Numbered from the stretch's first letter, positions 17,100-27,007 are shown. The stretch: DNA of 64,000 nt from Desulfovibrio sp. (GCF_019422935.1 NZ_JAHZCJ010000004.1:200933-264932); one strand, 5' to 3'. Notes: a model not told the origin generated them from the sequence alone. Numbers and translations are program-made.

Positions 17100-17810
17100 C
17101 TAGTACACCACGCTGTACGACATGACCTCCGGCCGATGGAAGAAAAATTCCACCCGCCGGTTCATGGCGCGGCTCTGTTCGTCAATGCCCGGCTTGAGGG
17201 GGCGCGTATCGCCGTAACTCACAGCGCGCATGCGCGTGGGCTTGATGCCCTTTTCGGCGAGATAATGCACCATGGCCGATGCGCGCGCTCCGGAAAGCTC
17301 CCACGCTGAGGGATATGGCGGTCTGGCCTCGGTGGAGTCAGCGTGCCCGCGCACCACAAGGTAAAGATTGTATTCGTTCATGAGTTTCAGCACCGCTTCC
17401 AGCACCTTGGTGCCTTCGGGCAGCAGGTCAACGCTGCCGGGCCGAAACATGACGTCCGAATTGACGCGCAACTGCACACCCACGTCATCCGCGCTGATGC
17501 CCGAGGAATTTTGCGGCACGGCATCTGCCATGAGCATCTGCTTGATTTTTTGCGCAATGGCGTAGTGCGACTTTTCAACCTCGTTGATTTTGAGGTCGCG
17601 CGCATCAATTTTATCCGTGTTCTGGATGAACGGATTGTTGGATATGGGGGATGTGGAGCTGGAGTCAAAATTGCGCTCGCCGCTGAAGTACGCGGCAAGG
17701 CCTGCCTTGGTGTCGGGCGGCACCATGCTGAGGATCCACAACAGAAGGAAGAAGGCCATCATGGCCGTAACAAAGTCGGCATACGCCACTTTCCATGCGC
17801 CGCCGCCCAT
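17100..17810 (-). CDS. motB: Flagellar motor stator protein MotB
   Basis: 236 residues. One membrane helix near residues 8-30 carries the proton-path Asp in VAYADFVTAMMAFFLLLWIL (Asp12). Residues about 110-230 form an OmpA-type peptidoglycan-binding domain with VVRGHADSTEA, GARASAMVHYLAEKGI and RAMNRRVEFFF. It anchors the MotA-MotB stator to the cell wall. Unusually, the N-terminal cytoplasmic tail before GGGAWKVAYAD is only a few residues; no in-frame ATG, GTG or TTG occurs between the upstream TGA and this ATG, and the SD AGGAG is seven bases ahead, so the start is firm. motA lies 171 bases upstream. Sodium versus proton use is not decided. Confidence 0.94.
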   Translation of the reverse strand: MGGGAWKVAYADFVTAMMAFFLLLWILSMVPPDTKAGLAAYFSGERNFDSSSTSPISNNPFIQNTDKIDARDLKINEVEKSHYAIAQKIKQMLMADAVPQNSSGISADDVGVQLRVNSDVMFRPGSVDLLPEGTKVLEAVLKLMNEYNLYLVVRGHADSTEARPPYPSAWELSGARASAMVHYLAEKGIKPTRMRAVSYGDTRPLKPGIDEQSRAMNRRVEFFFHRPEVMSYSVVY

Positions 17811-17981
17811 AGGCTTTCTCCTTCGTAGTAATCTGCGTCGGGCCTTACGCTTTTGCTGACGGCATAAAGATCAGCCGTCCGCGCCCTTGATGTGCAAACC
17901 ATAGCAGGTTTTTACAGAAGGGCAAAATATCTGCGCCCGCACTCCCCGGTTAGGGGGCGGCCAGCCCGCGTTTGCCCCGGC

Positions 17982-18830
17982 TTAACCGCTCTTGAGCCGT
18001 TCTTCCATTTCTGCAAAAGACGGACGGAAGGGGTAGGGTATGGCCCTGCGTCCATATTCCACGGCGATCAGCGGAGTTGATCCGCGAATGGCGGCAGCTA
18101 CGGCTTCCTTGATGGCGTTAAAATAAAAATGTTCTTCGGCCACGTAGTTTTCAAGCTTTGCGCCCATGGGGCCAAAGAGGCCATAACAGGCAAGAATACC
18201 AAAAAACGTGCCGACAAGCGCTGCCGCGATATAGTGGCCAAGAACTTCCGGCGGTTCATTGATCTTGCCCATGGCCAAAACCACGCCCAGAACGCAGGCC
18301 ACAATACCCATGCCCGGCAGTGATTCGGCCATGTGCGCCACTGCGTGGGCAGGCAAAATACCTTCTTCACGCATGGTCTCGATATCCACATCCATGAGGC
18401 TGTCGATATCTGCGGGGTCGCCGGTGGTCAGGTACACGCGCAGCGTGTCGCCCACAAAGTTCACCAGCACGGCATCTTTGGAAATATTAGGATATTTGCT
18501 GAAAATTGGGCTGGATTCGGGTTTTTCAACATCGCTTTCAATACTGATCACGCCCTCGCGGTGCATTTTGGAAAAGAGCGCGTACAATAGGGCAAGAGTC
18601 TCAAGGTAGTGATTTTTGCTGGAACCAGGGTCGGCAAATAGGTGTTTGAGGCTTTTGACAACCAGGCCAAAGGTGTATTTGGTCTGCGAACCAAAAAAAG
18701 CTCCAAGGCCGCAACCCAGAATAATGATGAACTCGGCGGGCTGAAAAAGAACGCCCCATTCGCCATGGGCCATGGTGTAGCCCGTGCCGACTGAAGCCGC
18801 AACAATGACCAGTCCTATAAGTAAGTACAT
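17982..18830 (-). CDS. motA: Flagellar motor stator protein MotA
   Basis: 282 residues with the four-helix MotA pattern: a first helix pair around LLIGLVIVAASVGTGY and EFIIILGCGLGAFFG, a cytoplasmic loop from about 75 to 175, then LPGMGIVACVLGVVLAM with the conserved Pro, and VGTFFGILACYGLFGPMG. The C-terminal tail ends PYPFRPSFAEMEERLK, which matches the MotA family. It couples ion flow to torque on FliG with MotB. A sigma28-type promoter at 18962-18988 places it in the late flagellar class. The gap to motB (171 bases) contains a GACGGC/GCCGTC hairpin at 17858-17879 but no gene. Confidence 0.95.
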   Translation of the reverse strand: MYLLIGLVIVAASVGTGYTMAHGEWGVLFQPAEFIIILGCGLGAFFGSQTKYTFGLVVKSLKHLFADPGSSKNHYLETLALLYALFSKMHREGVISIESDVEKPESSPIFSKYPNISKDAVLVNFVGDTLRVYLTTGDPADIDSLMDVDIETMREEGILPAHAVAHMAESLPGMGIVACVLGVVLAMGKINEPPEVLGHYIAAALVGTFFGILACYGLFGPMGAKLENYVAEEHFYFNAIKEAVAAAIRGSTPLIAVEYGRRAIPYPFRPSFAEMEERLKSG

Positions 18831-18961
18831 ACTGCCGCCTGTTCGCTCTATGCCTTGCCGGGAAAAAACCGGTAAAGCTCGTGTATGGCCTGGCTGGCGG
18901 AATTTTGACCACTCCGCTCACCAATCGCGCCTTTACAGCGCGTTCAGGCCTTCTTTAATGC

Positions 18962-18988
18962 TTAACGCCCGTGATGCTAATAGCTTTA
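18962..18988 (-). promoter_or_regulatory. Sigma28 (FliA)-type promoter of motAB
   Basis: Minus strand reads TAAAGCTA (18988-18981), 11 bases, GGCGTTAA (18969-18962). Against TAAAGTTT-N11-GCCGATAA this matches 6/8 and 6/8 with exact spacing. The 274-base gap 18831-19104 holds nothing else I can name. Confidence 0.65.
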
Positions 18989-19104
18989 GCCCATGACGCC
19001 GAAAAGGCAAGCCCCAGGCAAAATACCTTAACCCGTGAACCGGAGCTGTTTGCCTTGCCGTTCAAGCCTTGCACGTATTTTTGTCAGGGCCGAGGTCATG
19101 CCCG

Positions 19105-21147
19105 TCAGCGGCCCAGAATGCCACGAACCAGCCCTTCCGCGCCCTTTGCCGCGTCCTTGGTGGTGCTTCCGGCTTCTTTACCCGTTTTCAGCAATGCTCC
19201 CGGCAGGTTTTTTGCCATATCAAGGGCAAAACGCGGGTCAAAACCATACGAAATGTCACTCAAAGGCCCCTTGGCCGTCACAGGAATCGTCAGCCCCATG
19301 GTCTTGATGTCCAGGGCCGCGTCCAGATATTGTTTGGGCAGGCTGATGCGCGCCTTGCCCGCAGCGTTGAGTGTTGCGGAGGTAACGGTGATGGGGCTTG
19401 CGTTGATTTCGCCATCGCGGGCGGTAAAGGGCGCACGGGCCAGATCAAAGCGGTCGGGCAGCGGCCCTGCCTTGCCGGTGAGCGAAGGGATGCTCTTGGA
19501 AAGCTCTGCCATGGCCGGAACATGCAGGCGGCGTATCTCAAGCTGCCCGCGTCCGCCCAGGCTTTGGCGAATATCGTTGGCGTCCGCGCACTTCATGGTC
19601 ATATCCGCATCCAGCGAGGCCTGCCCGTCGGCCAGCCGTCCCTTTCCGAGGGCAACCAGCAGCGGGCCAAGTTCCACATCAGCGGCTTGCACCTTGAGAG
19701 CGCATGTTTCAGTCGCCATATCCATATTGCCGGTGGACTTGATAAGCCCGCCGCTGCCAAGGCTGGCGGCCAGGGAGGTCAGGGAGTAGCGTCCTTTTTC
19801 ACCCTTGATGGCCAGCGCAATGTCTTTTACCTGCAAGCCGCCCTTGGTAATGCCAGCCACTTTGGCCCGGATGTCCAGCCCCGGCATGCGCCGCGCAGCC
19901 TCCGCATCCGGCTTGGCTCGCTTGCCGCCAGCTGCTGCGCCGTCGTGGCTCGCAGGCTTGATTTCCGTTGCATTTTTGCCGGATTCTGCCGGGGGCAAAT
20001 AGGGATCAAGATTGAGCATGCCGGTCTGCACGTCCGCAGTCACAAGCATGGGAGTGTTTTCGGGCAGATCAAGGCGCAGGCCGCCGCGCAGGGAAAGATC
20101 GTCAAGTTGCAGAAGCATCTGGCTGAGATTCAGGGCATTGGCGGTATAGCGCACCATTGTTCTGAAGCGCAGATCGTCCTTGGCAGAGGGAGTCGCCAGT
20201 TTATGGCCTGCCAGCGCAGCAAGTTTGTGGGGCGAGCCTTCCATTTCAAGAGCGCCGTTGAACGCCAGGGGGGCCAGCCCGCCTTCGCCGGATGCGCTCA
20301 CCCGCGCCTGGGGCGTATTGAGCAAGGCCTTGCTCAACTGGAGGTGCAGATCGCTCAGTCGCAACGACCCCTCACAGGTAAACTGCAACGGCCCGGCTTC
20401 CTTGGGAAGCGCCCCGGTGAGCGGGGTGACTGTCAGCGCGGTCTGCCGGAAAAGCAGCTGGGGCGGCGCATAGCGCAGGCGGGAAGAAAATGCCAGAGTC
20501 CCCGAGATGCTGTTTGCCCCAGGCTTTGCGGTGGGAGCAGCAGGTTCGGCGGTGCTTTCGCCAAAAACAAAGGCAAAGTCGCACTGCACCACGGCTTCTT
20601 GCCCGGTGCGCAGATTTTCTACAGAAAAGTTTACATCATCAACGCGCAGTGTTTTACCATTTGCGGTTGTGTAGATCGCGACACCCTGGCGCAGTACAAG
20701 GCGTTTCAGCTCAATGGGAAGGGCTGGCGGGGTCGAAGCGGCGGGCTTGGTTTCAACGGCGGGTTTTTCCGCATCCGGCTTGGCAGCGGCAACGGCCTTG
20801 CCTTCGCGGACTTCAATCACGGGGCTGTTCAGCCGCACTTCACGCACGACAACATTGCCCGTGAGCAGTGGGCTCAGCTCCAGTTGGGCCATGCCGCTTT
20901 TAACGGAGATGACCACGCCCTGCCCATCGCTGGCGTTGCCCCAGTGCGCCTGTCCAAAATTGACGCCGGGAGGGAAAAAGGAAATTCCGGGCGGGCTGTC
21001 AAACGTTAACGGCTGTCCGGTGGCTTTGGCCGTGGCATCGGCTATCTGCCGCACCACAAAGCCAGCGTCTACCCTGCTGAGCAGAACAGCCGCCGCCACT
21101 GCCAGAACCGTGGCGCCACCCAGAATCCATAGAAATACACGCTTCAT
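19105..21147 (-). CDS. AsmA-family protein
   Basis: 680 residues starting at ATG 21145-21147 (MKRVFLWIL), six bases after GGAG; the frame continues upstream without an SD and the extension lacks sense. One N-terminal membrane anchor (VFLWILGGATVLAVAAAVLL) followed by a long periplasmic region. AsmA-type features are the opening GQPLTFDSPPGISFFPPGVNFG and the C-terminal block with TGMLNLDPYLPP, GLDIRAKVAGI and GRGQLEIRRLHVPAM. Family members are elongated beta-rich proteins implicated in phospholipid transfer to the outer membrane and envelope assembly. Low-complexity Ala/Pro/Lys linkers occur near residues 110-130. Divergent from cobQ. Confidence 0.87.
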   Translation of the reverse strand: MKRVFLWILGGATVLAVAAAVLLSRVDAGFVVRQIADATAKATGQPLTFDSPPGISFFPPGVNFGQAHWGNASDGQGVVISVKSGMAQLELSPLLTGNVVVREVRLNSPVIEVREGKAVAAAKPDAEKPAVETKPAASTPPALPIELKRLVLRQGVAIYTTANGKTLRVDDVNFSVENLRTGQEAVVQCDFAFVFGESTAEPAAPTAKPGANSISGTLAFSSRLRYAPPQLLFRQTALTVTPLTGALPKEAGPLQFTCEGSLRLSDLHLQLSKALLNTPQARVSASGEGGLAPLAFNGALEMEGSPHKLAALAGHKLATPSAKDDLRFRTMVRYTANALNLSQMLLQLDDLSLRGGLRLDLPENTPMLVTADVQTGMLNLDPYLPPAESGKNATEIKPASHDGAAAGGKRAKPDAEAARRMPGLDIRAKVAGITKGGLQVKDIALAIKGEKGRYSLTSLAASLGSGGLIKSTGNMDMATETCALKVQAADVELGPLLVALGKGRLADGQASLDADMTMKCADANDIRQSLGGRGQLEIRRLHVPAMAELSKSIPSLTGKAGPLPDRFDLARAPFTARDGEINASPITVTSATLNAAGKARISLPKQYLDAALDIKTMGLTIPVTAKGPLSDISYGFDPRFALDMAKNLPGALLKTGKEAGSTTKDAAKGAEGLVRGILGR

Positions 21148-21425
21148 TGAAACTCCGCAGGTATTTGCGGCCCTGGCGGCCGCGTAAACCGCCGTGCCCC
21201 CCAGGGCTGCGGCGGGTATTTGTATGACCACCATTTCTTTTATACGAAAAGCTGGCAAGCAGTGCAAGGCGAAGAACGCACAGTGCGGCAGGTCGGCTCT
21301 GTACCTTGGCGGACTGCGCGGCTGCATCGGTTGCGGTAGTTTCCCGCAATCCATATATTGCCGGAAAGATATAAAAGACACAGCACTGAACGGACGTTGC
21401 CGCAGGTGCATGGAGGATTACCGCG

Positions 21426-23060
21426 ATGGCGGCCAGATCTGTTCACACTGCCCAATCGAGGCCGGGGCGCTCTTTGCCTCCGGCTCTCATGATACAAGGA
21501 ACCTGCTCGAACGCGGGTAAAAGCCTGATTACGGCGGCCGTATGCCGTCTGCTCGCCCGCATGGGCTTGCGGGTTGCACCCTTCAAGGCGCAGAACATGG
21601 CGCTCAATTCTTTTGTAACCAGCGATGGCAAGGAAATGGGGCGCGCTCAGGTCTTGCAGGCCGCTGCCTGCGGCCTCGCGCCAGACGTGCGCATGAATCC
21701 CGTGCTGCTCAAGCCCACGTCCAATGTGGGTTCTCAGGTCATTGTACTGGGCGAAGCCGTGGGGCACATGCGCGTGGGCGAGTATCTCGCCTATAAGCCG
21801 GAAGCCTGGAAGGCCGTGCGCCGCGCCTACCGCAGTCTGGCCGCAGATATGGACGTGATGGTGCTTGAAGGGGCGGGGAGTCCGGCCGAAATTAACCTCA
21901 AGGCCCACGACATTGTAAACATGCGTATGGCCCGTTATGCCGGGGCGCAGGTGGCTCTGGTGGCCGATATTGACCGTGGCGGGGCCTTTGCGGCCCTGGC
22001 TGGCACCATGGCCCTGCTCACCCGCGCTGAAAGGGGGCGGGTTGGGGGTTTTATTCTCAACAAGTTTCGGGGAGACGCCAGCCTGCTGGATCCCGCCCTG
22101 TCCATGCTCCAGAAGCGCACGGGCAAACCCTTTTGGGGGGTTGTCCCCATGCTGGAAAATTTGCGCCTGCCCGAAGAGGACTCCGTAAGCTTCAAGGAAG
22201 GTCTGACCCCTGGCCTGCGCATGGGGCAAACATCTGGTGCCCCCGGCTTGCTGGATATTGTGGTGCCCGATCTGCCGCATTTGAGTAATGCCACGGATAT
22301 TGACGCGTTGCGGGACGAACCGGGGGTACAGTTGCGCATTGTGCGCCACGCGGATCAATGGGGCGCGCCGCATGTGGTCATTTTGCCGGGCAGCCGCAAT
22401 ACCGTGGCTGATTTGCGCTTCTTGCGGCGCACCGGGCTGGCCGGGCTGGTTCAGGGATTTGCCCGCCAGAGCCTGGAGCGGGGCGCTGGCGCGCTGGTGG
22501 GTATCTGTGGGGGATTGCAGATGCTTGGAGCCGAAATAGCCGACCCTCTGCTGATTGAAGAAGGCGGATGCGAGCCGGGGCTTGGCCTGCTGCCCCTCAG
22601 TACAAAGCTGCTGGCTGCCAAGCGCCTGTGCCGTGCCACTGGATGGGTGGATGCCTGTGTGAGCGGGTCAGAACGCCAGCCCGTGACTGGCTATGAAATC
22701 CATCACGGTGAGACCTCCGTCTTGCACGGGGACTTGCCGGCTCAAGCTAACGAACCAGCTGCGGCCGATGCCGCGTCTGCCGTCATGCGGGTCGTGATGA
22801 CCGACTCCGAAGGCCGCCCCTTGGGCTGGGGACGGTGCGATGCTCGCGGCTGTGCCCGCGTGTGGGGCAGTTATCTGCACGGCCTTTTTGACGAGGACGC
22901 CTTTCGCCATACCTTTTTGCGTCGTCTGCGGCATGAGGCGGGTTTGCCGCCAGCGCAGGAAGCAGCCTACAACCTCGGTCCTGAGCTGGACAGGCTGGCC
23001 GATGCTGTGGAAGCAGCGCTGGACATGCCGGCCATACTCAACGTGCTGCAACTGCCTTGA
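21426..23060 (+). CDS. cobQ: Cobyric acid synthase
   Basis: 544 residues. N-terminal P-loop-like ATPase domain of the DTBS family (MIQGTCSNAGKSLITAAVCRLL near residue 22), LNSFVTSDGKEMGRAQ and LEGAGSPAEINLK follow. C-terminal class I glutamine amidotransferase with the nucleophile Cys in GALVGICGGLQMLG near residue 360 and the His in SYLHGLFDE near 482; GYEIHHGET is also typical. It amidates four carboxylates of adenosylcobyrinate a,c-diamide with glutamine and ATP, in B12 synthesis. ATG follows GGAGG with suitable spacing. No other cob gene is adjacent and no cobalamin riboswitch was seen in the 278-base upstream gap. Confidence 0.96.
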   Translation: MAARSVHTAQSRPGRSLPPALMIQGTCSNAGKSLITAAVCRLLARMGLRVAPFKAQNMALNSFVTSDGKEMGRAQVLQAAACGLAPDVRMNPVLLKPTSNVGSQVIVLGEAVGHMRVGEYLAYKPEAWKAVRRAYRSLAADMDVMVLEGAGSPAEINLKAHDIVNMRMARYAGAQVALVADIDRGGAFAALAGTMALLTRAERGRVGGFILNKFRGDASLLDPALSMLQKRTGKPFWGVVPMLENLRLPEEDSVSFKEGLTPGLRMGQTSGAPGLLDIVVPDLPHLSNATDIDALRDEPGVQLRIVRHADQWGAPHVVILPGSRNTVADLRFLRRTGLAGLVQGFARQSLERGAGALVGICGGLQMLGAEIADPLLIEEGGCEPGLGLLPLSTKLLAAKRLCRATGWVDACVSGSERQPVTGYEIHHGETSVLHGDLPAQANEPAAADAASAVMRVVMTDSEGRPLGWGRCDARGCARVWGSYLHGLFDEDAFRHTFLRRLRHEAGLPPAQEAAYNLGPELDRLADAVEAALDMPAILNVLQLP

Positions 23061-23069
23061 GCAGAAAAA

Positions 23070-24005
23070 TCATACTGTCGGTTTTTGGCCCAGGGCGTTG
23101 CGGCTTATTCCCCGCCATTGGCTCAGCAGCACGCCAAGCACGATAAGCAAGGCCCCGCCGTATTGCGCGGGGGGCAGCTTCTCGCCCAGCAGGGCGACGC
23201 CGAAAAGCAGGGCAAAAACAGGTATGAGATTGGTGTAGGCGGCGGCGCGGCCAGCAGAAAGGCGCTTAACGCCAAAATTGTACAGGCCGTATCCTGCAAA
23301 GGTCACAATGCCGCCCAGATAGAAAACGCAGGCCCAGGGAACCCATGTGGGAAAATCCCTGCCAAGGCTGATGAGCGTGTCAGATTCCGGCACCACAAGC
23401 GCCAGCAGACAAAAAAAGATCATGCCCACAAAGGCCTGAACAGCCGTGATGCACAGGGCGCTGTATACGGTTGAAAGGTGGCGGGCCAACACGGTATATC
23501 CGGCGGCGCAGCACATGGCGATACCCTCAAGAATGTTTCCCAGCAAGGGATTGGCGGCTTTTTCATCCGGAACTGCGGCAAGGGTGAGCCACGTGACGCC
23601 GCAAACAGCCAGCAAAAAACCCAGCCACATGCGCAGGCCCGCGTGTTCCCGCAGGGCTACAAAGGCCACTGCCGCCACCAGAAGCGGCAGCAGGGATGTT
23701 ATCATGCCCGCCTGCGAAGCCGTGGTCAGGCGCAGCGCGTGGGTTTCAAACAGAAAAAAGAGGCAGGGTTCGCACAAGGCCATGAGCGTCAGTGTTCCCA
23801 GGTTGCCGTGCTCCTTGAGTTCGCGCCAGAGGCGCGGCCACAGGGGCAAAAAAACAATACAGGCCACAAGCATGCGTCCGGCCATGGTTTGCAGGGGGGG
23901 CAGGGCGGTCAGGGCGATGCGCAGCACTACAAAGGTGGAGCCCCAAAAGGCCATGGCTGTCAGCAGGGCCGCGTGGGGCAATAGATTCCGGGCGGTGGGG
24001 GACAT
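23070..24005 (-). CDS. EamA/DMT-family transporter
   Basis: About 311 residues from ATG 24003-24005 (MSPTARNLL), ten hydrophobic helices arranged as two EamA repeats. Repeat 1 begins LTAMAFWGSTFVVLRIALTALPP and ends MWLGFLLAVCGVTWL; repeat 2 has GIAMCCAAGYTVLARHLS, LSAGRAAAYTNLIPVFALLFG and GGALLIVLGVLLSQW. Such drug/metabolite transporters export amino acids or other small metabolites; substrate unknown. SD is weak for this ATG (GGAG about 16 bases upstream), and a TTG at 24080 is an alternative start. Convergent with cobQ, nine bases apart, and divergent from the histidine kinase. Confidence 0.88.
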   Translation of the reverse strand: MSPTARNLLPHAALLTAMAFWGSTFVVLRIALTALPPLQTMAGRMLVACIVFLPLWPRLWRELKEHGNLGTLTLMALCEPCLFFLFETHALRLTTASQAGMITSLLPLLVAAVAFVALREHAGLRMWLGFLLAVCGVTWLTLAAVPDEKAANPLLGNILEGIAMCCAAGYTVLARHLSTVYSALCITAVQAFVGMIFFCLLALVVPESDTLISLGRDFPTWVPWACVFYLGGIVTFAGYGLYNFGVKRLSAGRAAAYTNLIPVFALLFGVALLGEKLPPAQYGGALLIVLGVLLSQWRGISRNALGQKPTV

Positions 24006-24175
24006 GAGGGTTTTCAGTTTCTCCAGAATGGTCGCGGATGATTTTTGCGGCAGCCTATGGTAAGAATGCCAATACTTCAAGGTATGAGGCCAGCCGCCAG
24101 TCGCGCGGGGGTGCCTGCCTGTCCGGGTTCAAGCTTGACGAAAGGCACTGTCCGCTGCCTGCGGGAGCAAGAAGC

Positions 24176-27007
24176 ATGAGCATCAGAACCATCATCAAAA
24201 CTTCCAACCTCGCGCAGTTGCTGCTTCTTCTGCTGCTTGGGCTTTGCCTGGTCTCTCTGGGGCGCGGCCTTAATGAGGGCCGCAGGGTACTCGAAAACTA
24301 TTACAGGCTTGATTCCCTCCTGGTGGATGTGGAAACCAATACCCGCCAGAGTTACGAAGAAGCCCACGCCTTTATTTTTACGGGCAATCCAGAGCGTTAT
24401 GCCAAGTGGCAGATGCTGAATCAGGATCGCGTCCACGAGATGCAGGACGCCGCCGGGCACGAGGGAACCTTTGAGCATATTGCCCGCAATCTCAATGTGA
24501 CGGGAGGTCTGCAAGCGCAGGTTCAGGCGCTTCTTGCCCAGCGCAGGCACCTCGACAGTCTGCTTGATACCGCCGTGAACATGGCTGTGGGCAATAGCGG
24601 GCCGCCCCTGTGGGACAGGGACGGGCTTGATCTGAAAGGCGCGCAGAGCTGGGTAGACAGGGTCAATCTGGACAGTGAAGCGCAGCAGGTTCTTTTCAGC
24701 GCGCAGGCTCTGCGCGAAGTGCAGTACCGCAGCTTTCTGGAGCAGGTGAGCAAACAGGAATCGCCGCTTGTCCAGATGGTCTGGGCCATGTTTTTTGCCT
24801 TGCTGGCCCTGGGGGCCAGCGCGGTTGCCAATATTTATATTTTTCAGAAGAGGGTCGCCCAGCCGCTTGGCGAGGTCAGCCAGTATGCGGAAGGCGTGGC
24901 GGCGGGTGAGGATCCCGAACCCTTGAAGCTCAGGTGCCGGGATGAACTGGCCGTTATGTTCGCCTCCCTGCAACGCATGAAGGGAACGCTGTTTTCCCGC
25001 ATCCGCGAACTGAAAGAGGCCGAAAGGCGTGCCCGCAAAAGCAAGCAGCAGGCCGTGCTCGCCCGTGCGCAGGCCTTGTCGTCGCTGGAACTCGCCCAAA
25101 GGGCTTCGCATGTGCAGGAAGATTTTTTGCGCCGCATGAGCCATGAAATCCGCACCCCCCTCAACGCCATCATCGGCATGAGCTATCTGAGCCTGCAAAC
25201 GGGCCTCAGTGGCGTACAGCGCGACTATCTTTCCCAGATCAACAAATCTGGCAGTCTGCTGCTGGATATGGTCAACAGAATTCTTGATTTCTCAAGTGCA
25301 AACGAGGGATTGCTGCGTCGCGAAAACCGGGCATTTCAGGTGCCCCGCCTGCTGGAGCTGTTGCGGCAGAGCGTGGCGGGCAGCGCCCTTGAAAAACAGT
25401 TGGAGCTGATTTTTACACTTGATGCTGCTGTGCCGATGGTGGTGGAAGGTGATGAACGGCATCTGGAAGAAGTGTTGCGCATCCTGCTGGACAATGCGGT
25501 CAAGTACACCCGCACGGGTTCCGTGGAGTGCAGTGTGCAGCTTGCCCACGGCGGTCTGGAAAATGGCGGATGCCGTCTGCTCTTTGTGGTGGCCGACAGC
25601 GGCCCCGGCATGGATGCTATTCTCAAGGACAAGCTTTTTGAACCCTTTGCCCTGGGCGATGAGTCTCTGACGCGATCAAACAGCGGCCTTGGCCTTGGGC
25701 TTGCGCTGGCCCGGCAACTGGTCAACCTCATGGGCGGCGAGCTTTCTGTGGCAAGCGCGCCAGGCAAGGGGAGCCGCTTTTTCTTTGAATTGTCCTTTGG
25801 CTGGGTGCAACAGGGCGAAGCCATTACGGAGACCACCTCCGCGCAGGAAGAAGCCGCAGCCGTTGTGGACAGTGCCCTTGGCGTTGCGCCTGCGCCGCAC
25901 CGTACTGTGCTTGTGGTGGAGGATAACGACATCAACGCCCAGATCGCCAGCGAGCTGCTGACCCAGGCCGGGCTTGACGTGCGTGTGGCCTCCAACGGTC
26001 TTGCGGCTGTTGACGAGGTACGCGGCGGCGGCGTTGACCTTGTGCTCATGGATGTGCAGATGCCCGTAATGGATGGGCTTCAAGCCACCATGCGCATCCG
26101 CGCGTTGGGTTTTTCACCCGCGGATCTGCCCATTCTTGCCATGACTGCCCATGCCGATGCCGCTTCCCGTCTGGAAGGCAAGAGCGTGGGCATGAACGAT
26201 TATCTCACCAAGCCAGTTGATCCTGCCGCACTGTATGCCGCTCTTCAAACGTGGCTTCCGGGCGGATTGCAGTCCAATCCGCTGGCCTCGGATGTTGGCC
26301 CGGATGTTATTTCTGCCGCAGCAGACGCGGAAAGCCGTGTTCCGGAGGGCGAGGAAGGGCTTTCGCTGGACGTTATGCGCGATCCGGCCCAAGCCTCTTC
26401 GGTACCGGAGGGGCAGGCGGTCAATGTGGAGGCTGGCCTTGCAACTGTAGGCGGCAACCGCGAATTGTACCGTGAGCTGCTGCTGCGTTTTGTGGATCAC
26501 TACGGCGAGAGCGCCAGAGAGCTGCGCGGGTTGCTTGCCTGTGGCGATCTGCGTGGCGCGGCCCGTCTGGCGCATACGGTAAAGGGCGTTGCCGCCAATC
26601 TTGGCGTGGAGAGGGTATGTCGCCTCACGCGGCACATGGAAAACTCTTTGCCTCTTATTCCACCGAGTGAAGAACTGATGGACGAGTTTGAGGCGTGCAT
26701 GAACGAGGTGCTGTTGCGCGTGCGCTGTCTTGAGGGTGATGGGAGTATGGCCACGGCAGGCACCATGCATCTGGAAGGCGAGCACCGGGACAACCTGCTG
26801 GCTCTGCTCGCCGAGCTGCCCGAGCTGATGGAAACGGACTGGGGTAATGCGGAAAGCGCCATTGAACGGTTTATGCCTCTTGTGAATGGCACCCCCTATG
26901 CGGAAGACCTGACCGCCATTCTTGCCTCGGTGAAGGATTTTGACAATGCGGCCCTACAGGGGCAGGCGGCAGCCCTGCAACGACGTCTTCGCGGAGAAAG
27001 CCTGTGA
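24176..27007 (+). CDS. Hybrid sensor histidine kinase with receiver and HPt domains
   Basis: 943 residues from ATG 24176, behind GGGAG. Order: membrane helix (about 12-32), periplasmic sensor of about 165 residues without a recognised fold, second helix (about 200-222), HAMP, coiled coil, HisKA with the phospho-acceptor His323 in MSHEIRTPLNAIIGMS, HATPase_c with LRILLDNAVKYT, ADSGPGMD and NSGLGLGLALAR, receiver domain with Asp626 in LVLMDVQMPVMDG, and a C-terminal HPt with His800 in ARLAHTVKGVAANLG. This is a complete internal phosphorelay; the output regulator is not next to it. The GTG of the following glycosyltransferase overlaps its stop, so the two are translated together. Confidence 0.95.
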   Translation: MSIRTIIKTSNLAQLLLLLLLGLCLVSLGRGLNEGRRVLENYYRLDSLLVDVETNTRQSYEEAHAFIFTGNPERYAKWQMLNQDRVHEMQDAAGHEGTFEHIARNLNVTGGLQAQVQALLAQRRHLDSLLDTAVNMAVGNSGPPLWDRDGLDLKGAQSWVDRVNLDSEAQQVLFSAQALREVQYRSFLEQVSKQESPLVQMVWAMFFALLALGASAVANIYIFQKRVAQPLGEVSQYAEGVAAGEDPEPLKLRCRDELAVMFASLQRMKGTLFSRIRELKEAERRARKSKQQAVLARAQALSSLELAQRASHVQEDFLRRMSHEIRTPLNAIIGMSYLSLQTGLSGVQRDYLSQINKSGSLLLDMVNRILDFSSANEGLLRRENRAFQVPRLLELLRQSVAGSALEKQLELIFTLDAAVPMVVEGDERHLEEVLRILLDNAVKYTRTGSVECSVQLAHGGLENGGCRLLFVVADSGPGMDAILKDKLFEPFALGDESLTRSNSGLGLGLALARQLVNLMGGELSVASAPGKGSRFFFELSFGWVQQGEAITETTSAQEEAAAVVDSALGVAPAPHRTVLVVEDNDINAQIASELLTQAGLDVRVASNGLAAVDEVRGGGVDLVLMDVQMPVMDGLQATMRIRALGFSPADLPILAMTAHADAASRLEGKSVGMNDYLTKPVDPAALYAALQTWLPGGLQSNPLASDVGPDVISAAADAESRVPEGEEGLSLDVMRDPAQASSVPEGQAVNVEAGLATVGGNRELYRELLLRFVDHYGESARELRGLLACGDLRGAARLAHTVKGVAANLGVERVCRLTRHMENSLPLIPPSEELMDEFEACMNEVLLRVRCLEGDGSMATAGTMHLEGEHRDNLLALLAELPELMETDWGNAESAIERFMPLVNGTPYAEDLTAILASVKDFDNAALQGQAAALQRRLRGESL

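Noticed and set aside
21148..21425. Possible cobalamin riboswitch upstream of cobQ
   Set aside because: The B12 box (GCCACTG) and its conserved core were not found; cobQ has only an ordinary leader.
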